NCBI RefSeq assembly: GCF_015477775.1
Contig: NZ_JADLQO010000001.1
Coordinates: forward strand, 248,001 to 312,000
DNA: 64,000 bases
Source: Nocardia abscessus
Lineage (GTDB): Bacteria; Actinomycetota; Actinomycetes; Mycobacteriales; Mycobacteriaceae
Direction of reading: 5' to 3'
Shown here: positions 37,377 to 45,692 of the stretch, piece by piece
How positions within the stretch are numbered: the stretch's first letter is position 1
How the letters are laid out: every line of letters begins with the position of its first letter
The notes under the pieces: generated by a model
What the model was told of the DNA's origin: nothing
The model's database searches: none
Seen by the model: only the letters and a program-made list of their open reading frames with translations
Translations under genes and position numbers: made by a program

Positions 37377-38660
37377 ATGACCGAGACTCTGACCGTCGCG
37401 GCGGCGGAACGAACCGAGACCACGGGTGCACCCGTGCTGGACGTGGTGATACCCGTCTACAACGAAGAGACCGACCTCGGCGTGTGCGTCCGCAGACTGC
37501 ACGCCTACCTGCGCGACGGATTCCCGTTCCCGGCGCGTATCACGGTCGCCGACAACGCGAGCACCGACGACACGCTGCAAGTCGCACAGCTGCTCGCCGA
37601 GAAACTGGACGACGTGCGGGTCGTGCATCTGTCGGCCAAGGGGCGCGGGCGGGCGCTGCGAGCGGTGTGGGAACGCTCGGACGCGCAGGTGGTCGCCTAT
37701 ATGGATGTCGACCTGTCCACCGACCTGAACGCATTGCTTCCCCTGGTCGCACCACTGATCACCGGGCATTCCGACCTGGCGATCGGCACCCGGCTGGATT
37801 CGGCGTCCCGCGTGGTGCGCGGCCCCAAGCGGGAGATCATCTCGCGCTGCTACAACCTGCTGCTGAAAGCCTCACTGCGCGCGCACTTCTCCGACGCCCA
37901 GTGCGGCTTCAAGGCGATGCGCACCGACGTGGCGCGCCGCCTACTGCCGCTGGTACGCGACGGGGAGTGGTTCTTCGACACCGAATTGCTCGTACTCGCC
38001 GAGCGGGCCGGTCTGCGCATCCACGAGGTCCCGGTGGACTGGATCGATGATCCGGACAGCCGGGTCGACATCATCGACACCGCGCGCAAGGACTTGCTCG
38101 GCATCTGGCGACTCGGGCGGGCGCTGGCCACCGGCGCGCTGCCGCTCGACGAGCTGCGTCGCGCGGTGGGCCGGGAACCGCTGGTGGCCGGGGTGCCGCT
38201 GGGCATGGTCGGACAGCTCGTGCGTTTCGCGATCGTCGGCGTATCGAGCACGCTGGCCTATCTGCTGCTCTATGTGATGCTGCAACCATTGACCGGCGCG
38301 CAGGTGGCGAACTTCGCGGCGCTGCTGATCACCGCGGTGGGCAATACCGCGGCCAACCGGGCCTTCACCTTCGGCGTGCGCGGCTCGAACGGCGCCGTCT
38401 CGCACCAGTTCCAAGGTCTGGTGATCTTCGGGATCGGGTTGGCGCTCACCAGCGGATCGTTGTTCGCGCTGCATCGGTGGGCGCCGGACGCCTCGGTGCA
38501 CCTGGAATTGTTCGTGCTGGTGGCGGCCAATCTGGTGGCGACGCTGTTGCGGTTCGTCGGGCTGCGGTGGGTGTTCCGGGAAAGCGGAGGACGCGATCGC
38601 TCGGCCGAGCCGGTGGCGTCGGCTCTCGCCCCCATCGGTCGTGAGGGGGACCGTCGATGA
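37377..38660 (+). CDS. GT2 glycosyltransferase fused to a GtrA-like domain
   Basis: A 427-residue protein. Residues about 20-250 form a GT2 domain (VVIPVYNEETDLGVCVRRLHAY, MDVDLST with DXD near 110-112, SDAQCGFKAM, EWFFDTELL), of the dolichyl/polyprenyl-phosphate glycosyl synthase type. Residues about 280-405 form a GtrA-like four-span module (LVRFAIVGVSSTLAYLLLYVML, AVGNTAANRAFTFG). The pair is known as YkcC-like. It probably makes a polyprenyl-phosphate sugar and flips it. It overlaps the next gene by four bases, so both are a functional unit. Confidence 0.87.
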   Translation: MTETLTVAAAERTETTGAPVLDVVIPVYNEETDLGVCVRRLHAYLRDGFPFPARITVADNASTDDTLQVAQLLAEKLDDVRVVHLSAKGRGRALRAVWERSDAQVVAYMDVDLSTDLNALLPLVAPLITGHSDLAIGTRLDSASRVVRGPKREIISRCYNLLLKASLRAHFSDAQCGFKAMRTDVARRLLPLVRDGEWFFDTELLVLAERAGLRIHEVPVDWIDDPDSRVDIIDTARKDLLGIWRLGRALATGALPLDELRRAVGREPLVAGVPLGMVGQLVRFAIVGVSSTLAYLLLYVMLQPLTGAQVANFAALLITAVGNTAANRAFTFGVRGSNGAVSHQFQGLVIFGIGLALTSGSLFALHRWAPDASVHLELFVLVAANLVATLLRFVGLRWVFRESGGRDRSAEPVASALAPIGREGDRR

Positions 38661-40747
38661 CGGCGACACTGTCCGCGCAGCCGGTCGCGACCGAAACGCG
38701 GCCGCAGAACAGCCGGAAGTGGGAGTATCCGGCGCTGGCGACGCTACTGGTCGGCACGGCGGTGGCCTATCTGTGCAACCTGAGCGCCAACGGGTGGGCG
38801 AACTCCTTCTACTCGGCTGCCGTACAGGCGGGTTCGGTGTCGTGGAAGGCGTTCTTCTTCGGGTCTTCGGACGCGGCGAACTCGATCACCGTGGACAAAC
38901 CGCCCGCCTCGCTGTGGTTGATGGAGCTGTCGGTACGGGCGTTCGGGCTCAACAGCTGGAGCATCCTGGTGCCGGAGGTGCTGCTCGGGGTGGCCACCGT
39001 GGCGCTGCTGTGGGCGACGGTGCGCAGGCCGTTCGGGCCCGCCGCCGGATTGCTCGCCGGGTTGGCGCTGGCGGTGACGCCCGTCGCGGCACTGATGTTC
39101 CGGTTCAACAATCCCGAGGCGCTGTTGGTGTTCTTGATGGTCGCCGCCGCCTGGGCGATGACGCGGGCGGTGGCGGACGGCCGCTGGCGCTGGCTGGTGC
39201 TGACCGGCGCGCTGATCGGATTCGGTTTCCTCACCAAGCAATTACAGGTGCTGCTGGTGATTCCTGCGCTCGCACTGACCTATTTGATCGCGGGTCCGCC
39301 GAAGCTCGGCAAGCGCATCGTGCAACTCTTCGCGGCGGGAGTCGCGATGGTGGTCGCCGCGGGTTGGTGGTTGCTGGCGGTGGAGTTGTGGCCCGCCTCG
39401 TCACGCCCGTGGATCGGTGGCTCGCACGAGAACTCGATCCTGGAACTGACGCTCGGCTACAACGGCCTCGGCCGGCTCAACGGCAACGAGCGCGGCAGCG
39501 TCGGACCGGGCGGTGAACTTCCGGCGGGCGGCAACGGCATGTGGGGAAGCACCGGCATCACGCGGATGTTCGAACCGGCGCAGGGCGGTCAGATCGCCTG
39601 GTTGATCCCCGCCGCGCTGGTCGCGCTCGTGGCGGGAATCCTGCTGCGCGGCAGAGCGGTTCGCACCGATCCGCGGCGCGCTTCGCTGGTCCTCTGGGGC
39701 GGCTGGCTGCTGGTGACCGGGCTGGTGTTCAGCTTCATGGCCGGCATCTTCCACCAGTACTACACCGTGGCCCTCGCTCCGGCGATCGCCGCACTCGTCG
39801 GCGCGGGCGCGGCGCTGCTGTGGCGGGCACGGCATCGGCTGTGGGTGCGGCTCGTGTCGGCACTGGCGGTGGGCCTGACCACCGCGACCGCGTGGATGCT
39901 GTTGTCCCGCAGTCCGGAGTGGCAGTCGTGGCTGCGCTGGACAGTGCTGGTCGTGGGCATCATCGCGACGCTGGCCGTGCTCTTCCCCGCACCGCGCAAG
40001 CTGGCCGTGGCGTCGGCGCTGGCGGTCGCGTTCACCTTCCTGGCCGGGCCGGTCGCCTACGCCGTGGACACGATCGCGACGTCACATGCCGGTTCGATTC
40101 CCTCGGCGGGGCCGAACGTCGGGATGCACGGACGGCCACCGTGGGGCGAGGGAATGCCCGGAACGGGCCGCCGCATGCAGGACGGCGCGGGTACCACCAA
40201 CGGCGACGGGCAAGCCCCGGGCGGTACGCCACCGGGCCTCCCGCCTGGCATTGCGCCGCAGGGCAATTCACCGGGCGCGCAAGCGCCGGACGGCGCGATG
40301 TTCCCGCCCGGCACGGTGCCCGATGGGCAGACTCTCGGCACGCCGGGAGACGCCGGTGCGGGACCCGATGGCGGCGGCATCGGCGGTCTCCTGGGGGCGG
40401 GCGAGCCGAGTGCGCAAGTCGTGTCCCTGCTCGAGCAGAACGGCGGTGACTACACGTGGGTGGCCGCGGCCATCGGATCGAACAGCGCCGCGGGCTTGCA
40501 GCTGGCCACCGAACTCCCGGTGATGCCGATCGGCGGCTTCAACGGCAGCGACCCGTCGCCGACGCTGGAGCAGTTCCAGCAGTACGTCGCCGAAGGGAAG
40601 ATCCACTACTTCGTCGGCGGCGGCCGTGGCGGGCCGGGTTCGTCCAGCTCCTCACCCAGCGCTCAGATCACGCAGTGGGTCCAGGAGAACTTCACCGCCA
40701 TCCAGGTGGACGGGGTCACCCTGTACGACCTGACCGCCACCCACTGA
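38657..40747 (+). CDS. GT39-type membrane glycosyltransferase (YkcB-like)
   Basis: A 696-residue membrane protein with about 11 spans. It resembles the ArnT/PMT-like family (PMT_2): the first loop carries ITVDKPPASLWL, with the acidic residue used in catalysis, and RFNNPEALLVFL. It ends in a long Gly/Pro-rich disordered stretch (about 485-600) and a small soluble Gly/Ser domain (about 600-690: VAEGKIHYFVGGGRGGPG). It likely transfers a sugar from the lipid carrier made by the GT2-GtrA partner to an exported acceptor; sugar and acceptor are unknown. Confidence 0.85.
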   Translation: MTATLSAQPVATETRPQNSRKWEYPALATLLVGTAVAYLCNLSANGWANSFYSAAVQAGSVSWKAFFFGSSDAANSITVDKPPASLWLMELSVRAFGLNSWSILVPEVLLGVATVALLWATVRRPFGPAAGLLAGLALAVTPVAALMFRFNNPEALLVFLMVAAAWAMTRAVADGRWRWLVLTGALIGFGFLTKQLQVLLVIPALALTYLIAGPPKLGKRIVQLFAAGVAMVVAAGWWLLAVELWPASSRPWIGGSHENSILELTLGYNGLGRLNGNERGSVGPGGELPAGGNGMWGSTGITRMFEPAQGGQIAWLIPAALVALVAGILLRGRAVRTDPRRASLVLWGGWLLVTGLVFSFMAGIFHQYYTVALAPAIAALVGAGAALLWRARHRLWVRLVSALAVGLTTATAWMLLSRSPEWQSWLRWTVLVVGIIATLAVLFPAPRKLAVASALAVAFTFLAGPVAYAVDTIATSHAGSIPSAGPNVGMHGRPPWGEGMPGTGRRMQDGAGTTNGDGQAPGGTPPGLPPGIAPQGNSPGAQAPDGAMFPPGTVPDGQTLGTPGDAGAGPDGGGIGGLLGAGEPSAQVVSLLEQNGGDYTWVAAAIGSNSAAGLQLATELPVMPIGGFNGSDPSPTLEQFQQYVAEGKIHYFVGGGRGGPGSSSSSPSAQITQWVQENFTAIQVDGVTLYDLTATH

Positions 40748-40801
40748 AGCCGCGCGATCGGTTGCGGCGCCCTGCATCCCCGCCCACCGCATCGCCTTCC
40801 A

Positions 40802-40875
40802 GTGTTCAGCGCGACTCCCTGCGCCCGCTGAACACCGCATCCGCACCGACGCCCTACCTCGGCGTCGGTGCGGAT
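40802..40875. terminator. Tandem hairpins between convergent genes
   Basis: Two hairpins stand in series: GTGTTCAGCG / CGCTGAACAC (40802-40835, 10-base stem) and ATCCGCACCGACGCC / GGCGTCGGTGCGGAT (40839-40875, perfect 15-base stem, loop CTACCTC). Between the GT39 gene and the convergent NmrA-like gene they could terminate transcription from both sides. Confidence 0.65.
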
Positions 40876-40957
40876 CGCCTGTGCGGCCTTCGCGCGCTCC
40901 GGCGGCTCCGCACACCGATCCGATGTGCAGAGCCACCCGAGTGCGCGAAGTAGTCGA

Positions 40958-41734
40958 TCAGGCCGAGACCTCGGCGTCGAGCCATTCGGCGAAGGTCGGA
41001 CCGGCGAGCTTGGCGTGCGGGCCGGCGAGGAGCCCACCGTTCTCGAAGACGTCGCGGTCCGGGTTGTCTCGGTCGTTCACCTCGACGACGTGGGCGGGGG
41101 CACCGCGGCGGGCGGCGAGCAGTGCTGCGGCTCCGGCCATTGTTTCCGGCTGCGGACCTGCGATTTCCGGGAAGGGGGCCGCGGTGGTTTCGGGAACGGG
41201 CCCGAGTGCGAGGCGGACCAGTTCCTCGGCGACGGTGCGCGCGGCGACCAGTTGGGTACGCATCGCGGCGAGGTAGGCGGTGTCACCCTGAGTGCCCCAC
41301 TGCGTCATCAGCTCGACCAGCTCGTGGAACTGCGCGGCGCGCAGGATCCGCACCGGCAGCGGACCTTCCAGCAGCGCCTGCTCGTGGGCCAGCTTGGCCG
41401 CGTTGTATCCGGCGGTGGTGCCGTCGATGCCGATGATCGACGCCACCACCAGTTGCTCGACCCCCGCCTTCCGTCCCGCCTCGTGCAGATTCCGCGCGGC
41501 GGCGGTGAAGAACGCCGTCGCGACATCCTTGTCCGGCGAAGGCGTGCTGGAGACGTCGATCACCACCCGCACACCCTCCAGCGCCTCGACCAGTCCCTGC
41601 CCGGTCTCGATGTCGATGCCGTCGGCGCGGGAGAAGGCGACCACATCGTGCCCTTGCTCGTTCAGCACATTCACTACGTGCTTGCCGAGCCGCCCGGTCG
41701 CCCCTGCCACCGCGATCTTCGTGCCGTTCGTCAT
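40958..41734 (-). CDS. NmrA-like NAD(P)-binding protein (atypical SDR)
   Basis: A 258-residue Rossmann protein: VAGATGRLGKHVVNVLNEQGH (nucleotide motif near 10) and an ASIIGIDGTTAGYNAAKLAHEQALL central region. It is of the SDR_a5-like type that includes quinone/nitroalkane-related reductases and redox sensors. No catalytic Ser-Tyr-Lys set can be placed with confidence. Coupled to no neighbour; a hairpin pair separates it from the glycosyltransferase. Confidence 0.8.
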   Translation of the reverse strand: MTNGTKIAVAGATGRLGKHVVNVLNEQGHDVVAFSRADGIDIETGQGLVEALEGVRVVIDVSSTPSPDKDVATAFFTAAARNLHEAGRKAGVEQLVVASIIGIDGTTAGYNAAKLAHEQALLEGPLPVRILRAAQFHELVELMTQWGTQGDTAYLAAMRTQLVAARTVAEELVRLALGPVPETTAAPFPEIAGPQPETMAGAAALLAARRGAPAHVVEVNDRDNPDRDVFENGGLLAGPHAKLAGPTFAEWLDAEVSA

Positions 41735-41976
41735 GGTCCTCGCTCCTCGTGTCGCCGCGTTGTTGCGCGTTCACAGAAGAGACGACACCGGATCGGCGAG
41801 TGTGACATCGCCGCACACCCCTGTATTCGCCACCCGGCCGGAGTGATTCGGGGGCAGCCCTTGGCATCCCGCAAAACGCCAGCGATGATGATCGGGATGT
41901 GTGACGGCTCCCAGCGGGGAGCCGGGGCCCCGCCACCATCAGGTCACGCGTCCACCGCGAACATTCAGGGAAACAG

Positions 41977-42342
41977 TTGAACGCTTTCATGAAGCTGGCC
42001 GTGACGGTGGTCAGCGCACTGGTCGCAACCGCGCTCACCGTCGGATTCGCCGCCACCGCGTCGGCCGCCCCCGCCGACCGAGCCGAACCGATCGCCGCTG
42101 CGACCAGCGAACCCCCGCAGGTGACCTACATCAAGGCTTGCCTGCCGCCCGGCGACACGATCGAACTGCGCACGGGAATCGGCGCGGCGATCGGGGCCGC
42201 GATCGGCGCGCTCGTCGGCCTGCCGGTCTTCTTCGTCGGCGCCATCCCCGGCGCGATCATCGTCGGCCTGATCGGTGCCGCCATCGGAGCCTCCTCCTAC
42301 GCCATTGATTCCGGCCGCCTCGAGCAGCAAGGACTTTGCTGA
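41977..42342 (+). CDS. Small exported protein with glycine-zipper-like helices
   Basis: A 121-residue protein. A signal peptide (LAVTVVSALVATALTVGFAATASA, cleavage after ASA near 34) leads to a short mature part with two Cys (KACLPPGD near the middle, GLC at the end) and two Gly/Ala-rich hydrophobic helices, GTGIGAAIGAAIGALVG and IVGLIGAAIGASS, with a glycine-zipper pattern. It may sit in the membrane or form oligomers; no family recognised. TTG was chosen because AGGGA lies five bases upstream; an in-frame ATG follows four codons later. Confidence 0.7.
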   Translation: MNAFMKLAVTVVSALVATALTVGFAATASAAPADRAEPIAAATSEPPQVTYIKACLPPGDTIELRTGIGAAIGAAIGALVGLPVFFVGAIPGAIIVGLIGAAIGASSYAIDSGRLEQQGLC

Positions 42343-42959
42343 TCATCGCGGTGTAGGGCGTGCCGGTAGCCGGAGGCCATTCGGCTACCGATGCCGATTC
42401 CTCGCGCCCGGCGGGCGCACCGAGCTGTGCGGGCGTGCCCGCCGAAGTACCGGCTGACGCAAAATGATTCCCGTCGAGTTGGTCGACCCGGATCCGTGAC
42501 GACGCCCCTCCCGCGCCGATACCCGCCATCGACATCGCGGGCCACTCGAGTCGCCGCGGACGCCCGCGACGGACGGTCTCTCGCAGCGCGGGAAGGGACT
42601 TCGCCTCCAGAACAGGGCTCAGCGGGCCACGGTTGCACGCACGGCGGAGGCCGCCGAGCCCTCCACGAGTTCGCTTGCCGGGCACAGGATTACCGATCCC
42701 ACGTCTCCCGAACCGCGTAGTCGCGTGTTCGAGGCGCTCGGGCAATGCCGGTCGACGGCGCTTCCGAGGGACGGAAGTATCCACCGGCAAGCATTCCGCT
42801 CACGTAGTGACACAGGTTACAGTTCCTTCTCCTGACACTACATTCGTAGTTTACGTATCGTAGACCCGCTTACGGTTTCAGCGTTGCCCTGGGAACCGTG
42901 CCGGTGACGTCCTCCGGCTCGGCGCCCGCCCGATTCACCCACCTGATGAAGGAAAGTTC
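42343..42959. other. Intergenic region, 617 bases
   Basis: Apart from the hairpin at the left end I see no credible gene here: the open frames are Arg/Pro-rich and do not look like proteins. The right part holds two short inverted repeats, ACTAC-ATTC-GTAGT (42837-42850) and TACG-TAT-CGTA (42852-42862), about 100 bases before the GT87 start, in a locally AT-richer stretch. They are likely to be part of the promoter or an operator. Confidence 0.5.
42364..42390 (+). terminator. Hairpin after the small exported protein gene
   Basis: CGGTAGCCG and CGGCTACCG form a perfect 9-base stem with a 9-base loop, 21 bases after the stop codon. Confidence 0.5.
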
Positions 42960-44315
42960 ATGGCAACTGTCGCACCGGCGACAACTGTCGTTGTCGCGCC
43001 TGCGACGGAACTATCGACCGCGCGCAGCCACCCGCGAGCCGGGCTCGCGCTGGGCGCGGCCATCGTCTGCACAGCGGCCTCGCTCGCCCTCTGGTTGCTG
43101 TTCTTGCGCCCCCACTGGGAGATGTACTGGCACCAAATAGATTTGCAGGTCTACATGTGGGGCGGCAACGCGGCGGCGCTGCACCCGGCCCAGTTGTACA
43201 CAGCCCGCGGCCCACTGTTCCTGCCGTTCCTCTACCCCGTCTTCGCCGCGTGGATCTGCGCCGAATTGGCGCGATTCCCGATCAACTACGTCGGCACCGC
43301 CATGGTGGTCACGACCCTGATCGCCTTGTACGCCGGCGTGTGGTGCACCGCCGTGCTGATGCGGTATCGGCGTGGGTTCGGCATGGCCGCGGCGACATTG
43401 GCGGTCGGCAGCGTCGCGCTCTGGCTCGAGCCCGTCCAGCAGACTTTCCGCTTTGGACAGGTCAGCATGATCCTGATGGCAATGGTCCTGGCCGACCTCG
43501 CCCTTCCGAAGCAGCGCTGGAGTCGCGGCATCCTCATCGGCATCGCCACCGGCATCAAGCTCACGCCCGCGGCGTTCATCGTCTATCTGTTCGTCACGCG
43601 CCAATTCAAGGCCGCCGCCGTCGCCATGGGCGCCTTCGCGGCCACGGTCGCGGCCGGTTTCTGGTACCGGCCGACCGAGGCGGCCCAGTTCTGGATCACG
43701 ACCGTGGCCTCCCAGAACCGGATCGGCTTCGCCTATGTGCAGAATCAGTCCCTCAACGGCCTGCTCGGGCGTATGCAGTGGACCACATGGGACAACCACG
43801 TGCTGTGGCTCCTCGGCGCGGGCGGGCTCGGTCTGGCCGGGCTGGCCGCGGCGCGGATCGCCCACCAGCGAGGCGACGAGATGCTCGCCATCCTGCTCGT
43901 CGCCGGTGTGACGCTGCTGTGCTCACCGATCTCCTGGACCCACTACTGGGTGTGGGTGGTGCCCGCGCTCGTCTGGGCCGTCCACGCACTGTCGCACCGA
44001 TCGCGCACGGCCGCGATCGCCGTGCCCGCCGCGATCGCCCTGTTCGCCTTCGCCTGGCCGATGCAGGTCGACTCGATCGGATCATGGGATCGGGATCTAC
44101 CGCTGCTACCGCAAGGCCTGATCTGGTTCGTGCCGCAGACCAACGGACGGGAATTCCATTGGACCGCCGCGCAATTCCTGATCGGCAACTCGTACGCGCT
44201 GCTCACCCTCGCCGCCATGGTCGCCGCGAGCGTCCTGCTCCTGCGCACACCACGACCGGCACTCGTGACGCTCGCGGGCTCCCGCTCAGCGGGGTGCGTG
44301 CAAGGCGGCGTGTAG
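42960..44315 (+). CDS. GT87 family membrane mannosyltransferase-like protein
   Basis: A 451-residue protein with about ten membrane spans. The first external loop contains HQIDLQVYMWGGNA, whose Asp is the expected catalytic residue, and later QTFRFGQVSMILMAMVLADL and GIATGIKLTPAAF are typical of GT87 (DUF2029). Mycobacterial members add alpha-1,2 mannose to phosphatidylinositol mannosides or lipomannan using polyprenyl-phosphate mannose. The GAAGGAAAG site is strong. It is convergent with the TetR gene, with a 30-base tail overlap. Confidence 0.85.
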   Translation: MATVAPATTVVVAPATELSTARSHPRAGLALGAAIVCTAASLALWLLFLRPHWEMYWHQIDLQVYMWGGNAAALHPAQLYTARGPLFLPFLYPVFAAWICAELARFPINYVGTAMVVTTLIALYAGVWCTAVLMRYRRGFGMAAATLAVGSVALWLEPVQQTFRFGQVSMILMAMVLADLALPKQRWSRGILIGIATGIKLTPAAFIVYLFVTRQFKAAAVAMGAFAATVAAGFWYRPTEAAQFWITTVASQNRIGFAYVQNQSLNGLLGRMQWTTWDNHVLWLLGAGGLGLAGLAAARIAHQRGDEMLAILLVAGVTLLCSPISWTHYWVWVVPALVWAVHALSHRSRTAAIAVPAAIALFAFAWPMQVDSIGSWDRDLPLLPQGLIWFVPQTNGREFHWTAAQFLIGNSYALLTLAAMVAASVLLLRTPRPALVTLAGSRSAGCVQGGV

Positions 44316-44900
44316 CGTGGCCGCCCATTGCTCGACGATCCGCTTGCGGCGGGCCGAGTCGTCGGTGAGAACGTCGGCGAGACCGAGACCACGCGCCATG
44401 TCCAAGGTCGCCTGCACCAGGTGATGGGCGACCGGATCGGAGTCGTCGACCCGCAGCGCTTCGACCGCGCGACGGTGCGACGCGCGCCCGAAGCGGGCCT
44501 CCAGCGGAACGATGCGTTCACGCAGCACCGGATCGGCGGCGGCGTGCGTCCACACTTGCAACGCGGCCTTGAACAGCGGGCTGGTGTAGGACTCGACCAG
44601 CCCCGCAACCACCGCCTCGGTGCGGGCGATGCCGTCGCCGAGTTCCACCAGGGTCTCGGCCTCCTGCACCGCCTGCCCGCTGCGCGTGTCGAACATGTAC
44701 TCCAGCGCGGCGGTGATCAGATCCTCCCTGGTCGGAAAGTGATGCTGCGCCGCGCCGCGTGACACCCCGGCCCGTTCGGCGACCACGGCGACCGTCGCGG
44801 CAGCCCAGCCCATCTCGGCCAGGCAGTCGATGGTCGCCTCGAGCAGGCGCTGCCGGGTGGCTCGGCTGCGGTCCTGCTTGGGTTCGTGGGGTGTCGCCAT
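44286..44900 (-). CDS. TetR/AcrR family regulator at the end of the acyl-CoA operon
   Basis: A 204-residue regulator: helix-turn-helix at about 15-60 (RLLEATIDCLAEMGWAAATVAVVAERAGVSRGAAQHHFPTREDLITAAL). It ends the long minus-strand operon (5 bases after the enoyl-CoA hydratase) and probably controls that operon through the palindrome in the distant promoter region. A longer upstream frame was not used because it overlaps the hydratase gene. The likely effector is an acyl-CoA of the pathway. Confidence 0.85.
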   Translation of the reverse strand: MATPHEPKQDRSRATRQRLLEATIDCLAEMGWAAATVAVVAERAGVSRGAAQHHFPTREDLITAALEYMFDTRSGQAVQEAETLVELGDGIARTEAVVAGLVESYTSPLFKAALQVWTHAAADPVLRERIVPLEARFGRASHRRAVEALRVDDSDPVAHHLVQATLDMARGLGLADVLTDDSARRKRIVEQWAATLHAALHAPR

Positions 44901-44905
44901 GGTGG

Positions 44906-45682
44906 TTATTCTGCCCAGCTCGGCGTGCGGCGCTGCAAAAAGGCCAGCATGCCCTCGTGGACCTCCGGGGTGCCGAAGAAGCTCGCCGAGCGCCGCGCGA
45001 GTTCCTCGGCGGAGGCGTCGAACTCGGCGAGGATGCTCGCGTTGACCAACCGCTTGGCCTCGGCCAACCCCTGCGGGGAGCCCTTGCGCACTTCCCCGCA
45101 CAGTCGAGCGACCTCGGCCGCCGGATCGTCGGCGGTGACGGTGACCAGGCCGATCTCCTTCGCCACGGCGGCGTCGAACTTCTCGCCGGTCAGGTAGTAC
45201 CGGCTGGCCGCGCGCGGGCTGAGCCTGGGCAACAGGGTCAGCGAGATCATGAACGGCGCCAATCCGATCCGCACTTCGGTGAGCGCGAAACTGCTGCCCG
45301 GCCCGGCCACGACCACGTCGCAACCGGCCACGATGCCCATGCCGCCGGCCCGCACGTTGCCGTCGATCCGCGCGATCACCGGTTTCGGGATCTCCACCAA
45401 CCGGCGCAGCACCCCGATCATGACCCGGGTGCGCTGGTCGGCGGCCACGGCCGGATCGGCGTCGCTGGCCTCGCTGAGATCCGCGCCCGCGCAGAAGGTG
45501 TTGCCGGTGTGCGCGAGCACGATGACGCGCACCGCGTCGTCGGCGGCCGCGTCGTCGAGCCCGCGCAGCAGCTCGGCGACCAGCTTGGACGACAGCGCGT
45601 TGCGGTTGTGCGGCGAATCGAGCGTGAGCGTCGCGACGCCGCCGCCGACCTCGTAGCGGACGAACGGACCCGTCTCGGTCAT
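44906..45682 (-). CDS. Enoyl-CoA hydratase/isomerase family protein
   Basis: A 258-residue crotonase. Family features: FCAGADLSEASD, KPVIARIDGNVRAGGMGIVAGCDVVVAG (CoA oxyanion loop) and ALTEVRIGLAPFMISLTLLPRLSPRAASRYYLTGEKFDAAVAKEIGLV. It is expected to hydrate the unsaturated CoA ester made by the carboxylase, as 3-methylglutaconyl-CoA hydratase or AtuE do. Ten bases separate it from the acyl-CoA dehydrogenase upstream. Substrate by context only. Confidence 0.87.
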   Translation of the reverse strand: MTETGPFVRYEVGGGVATLTLDSPHNRNALSSKLVAELLRGLDDAAADDAVRVIVLAHTGNTFCAGADLSEASDADPAVAADQRTRVMIGVLRRLVEIPKPVIARIDGNVRAGGMGIVAGCDVVVAGPGSSFALTEVRIGLAPFMISLTLLPRLSPRAASRYYLTGEKFDAAVAKEIGLVTVTADDPAAEVARLCGEVRKGSPQGLAEAKRLVNASILAEFDASAEELARRSASFFGTPEVHEGMLAFLQRRTPSWAE

Positions 45683-45692
45683 GCGCGTCCTC

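Noticed and set aside
42257..42790. 177-residue minus-strand frame in the 617-base intergenic region
   Set aside because: Arg/Pro-rich composition without domain, signal or ribosome site, and overlapping the end of the small exported protein gene.
42633..42863. 76-residue plus-strand frame in the same intergenic region
   Set aside because: The composition is typical for random high-GC frames; the promoter palindromes lie inside it.
44286..45323. Extended 345-residue frame for the last TetR gene
   Set aside because: The extra N-terminus lies inside the enoyl-CoA hydratase gene and looks non-protein-like; the ATG at 44900 directly precedes the helix-turn-helix region.
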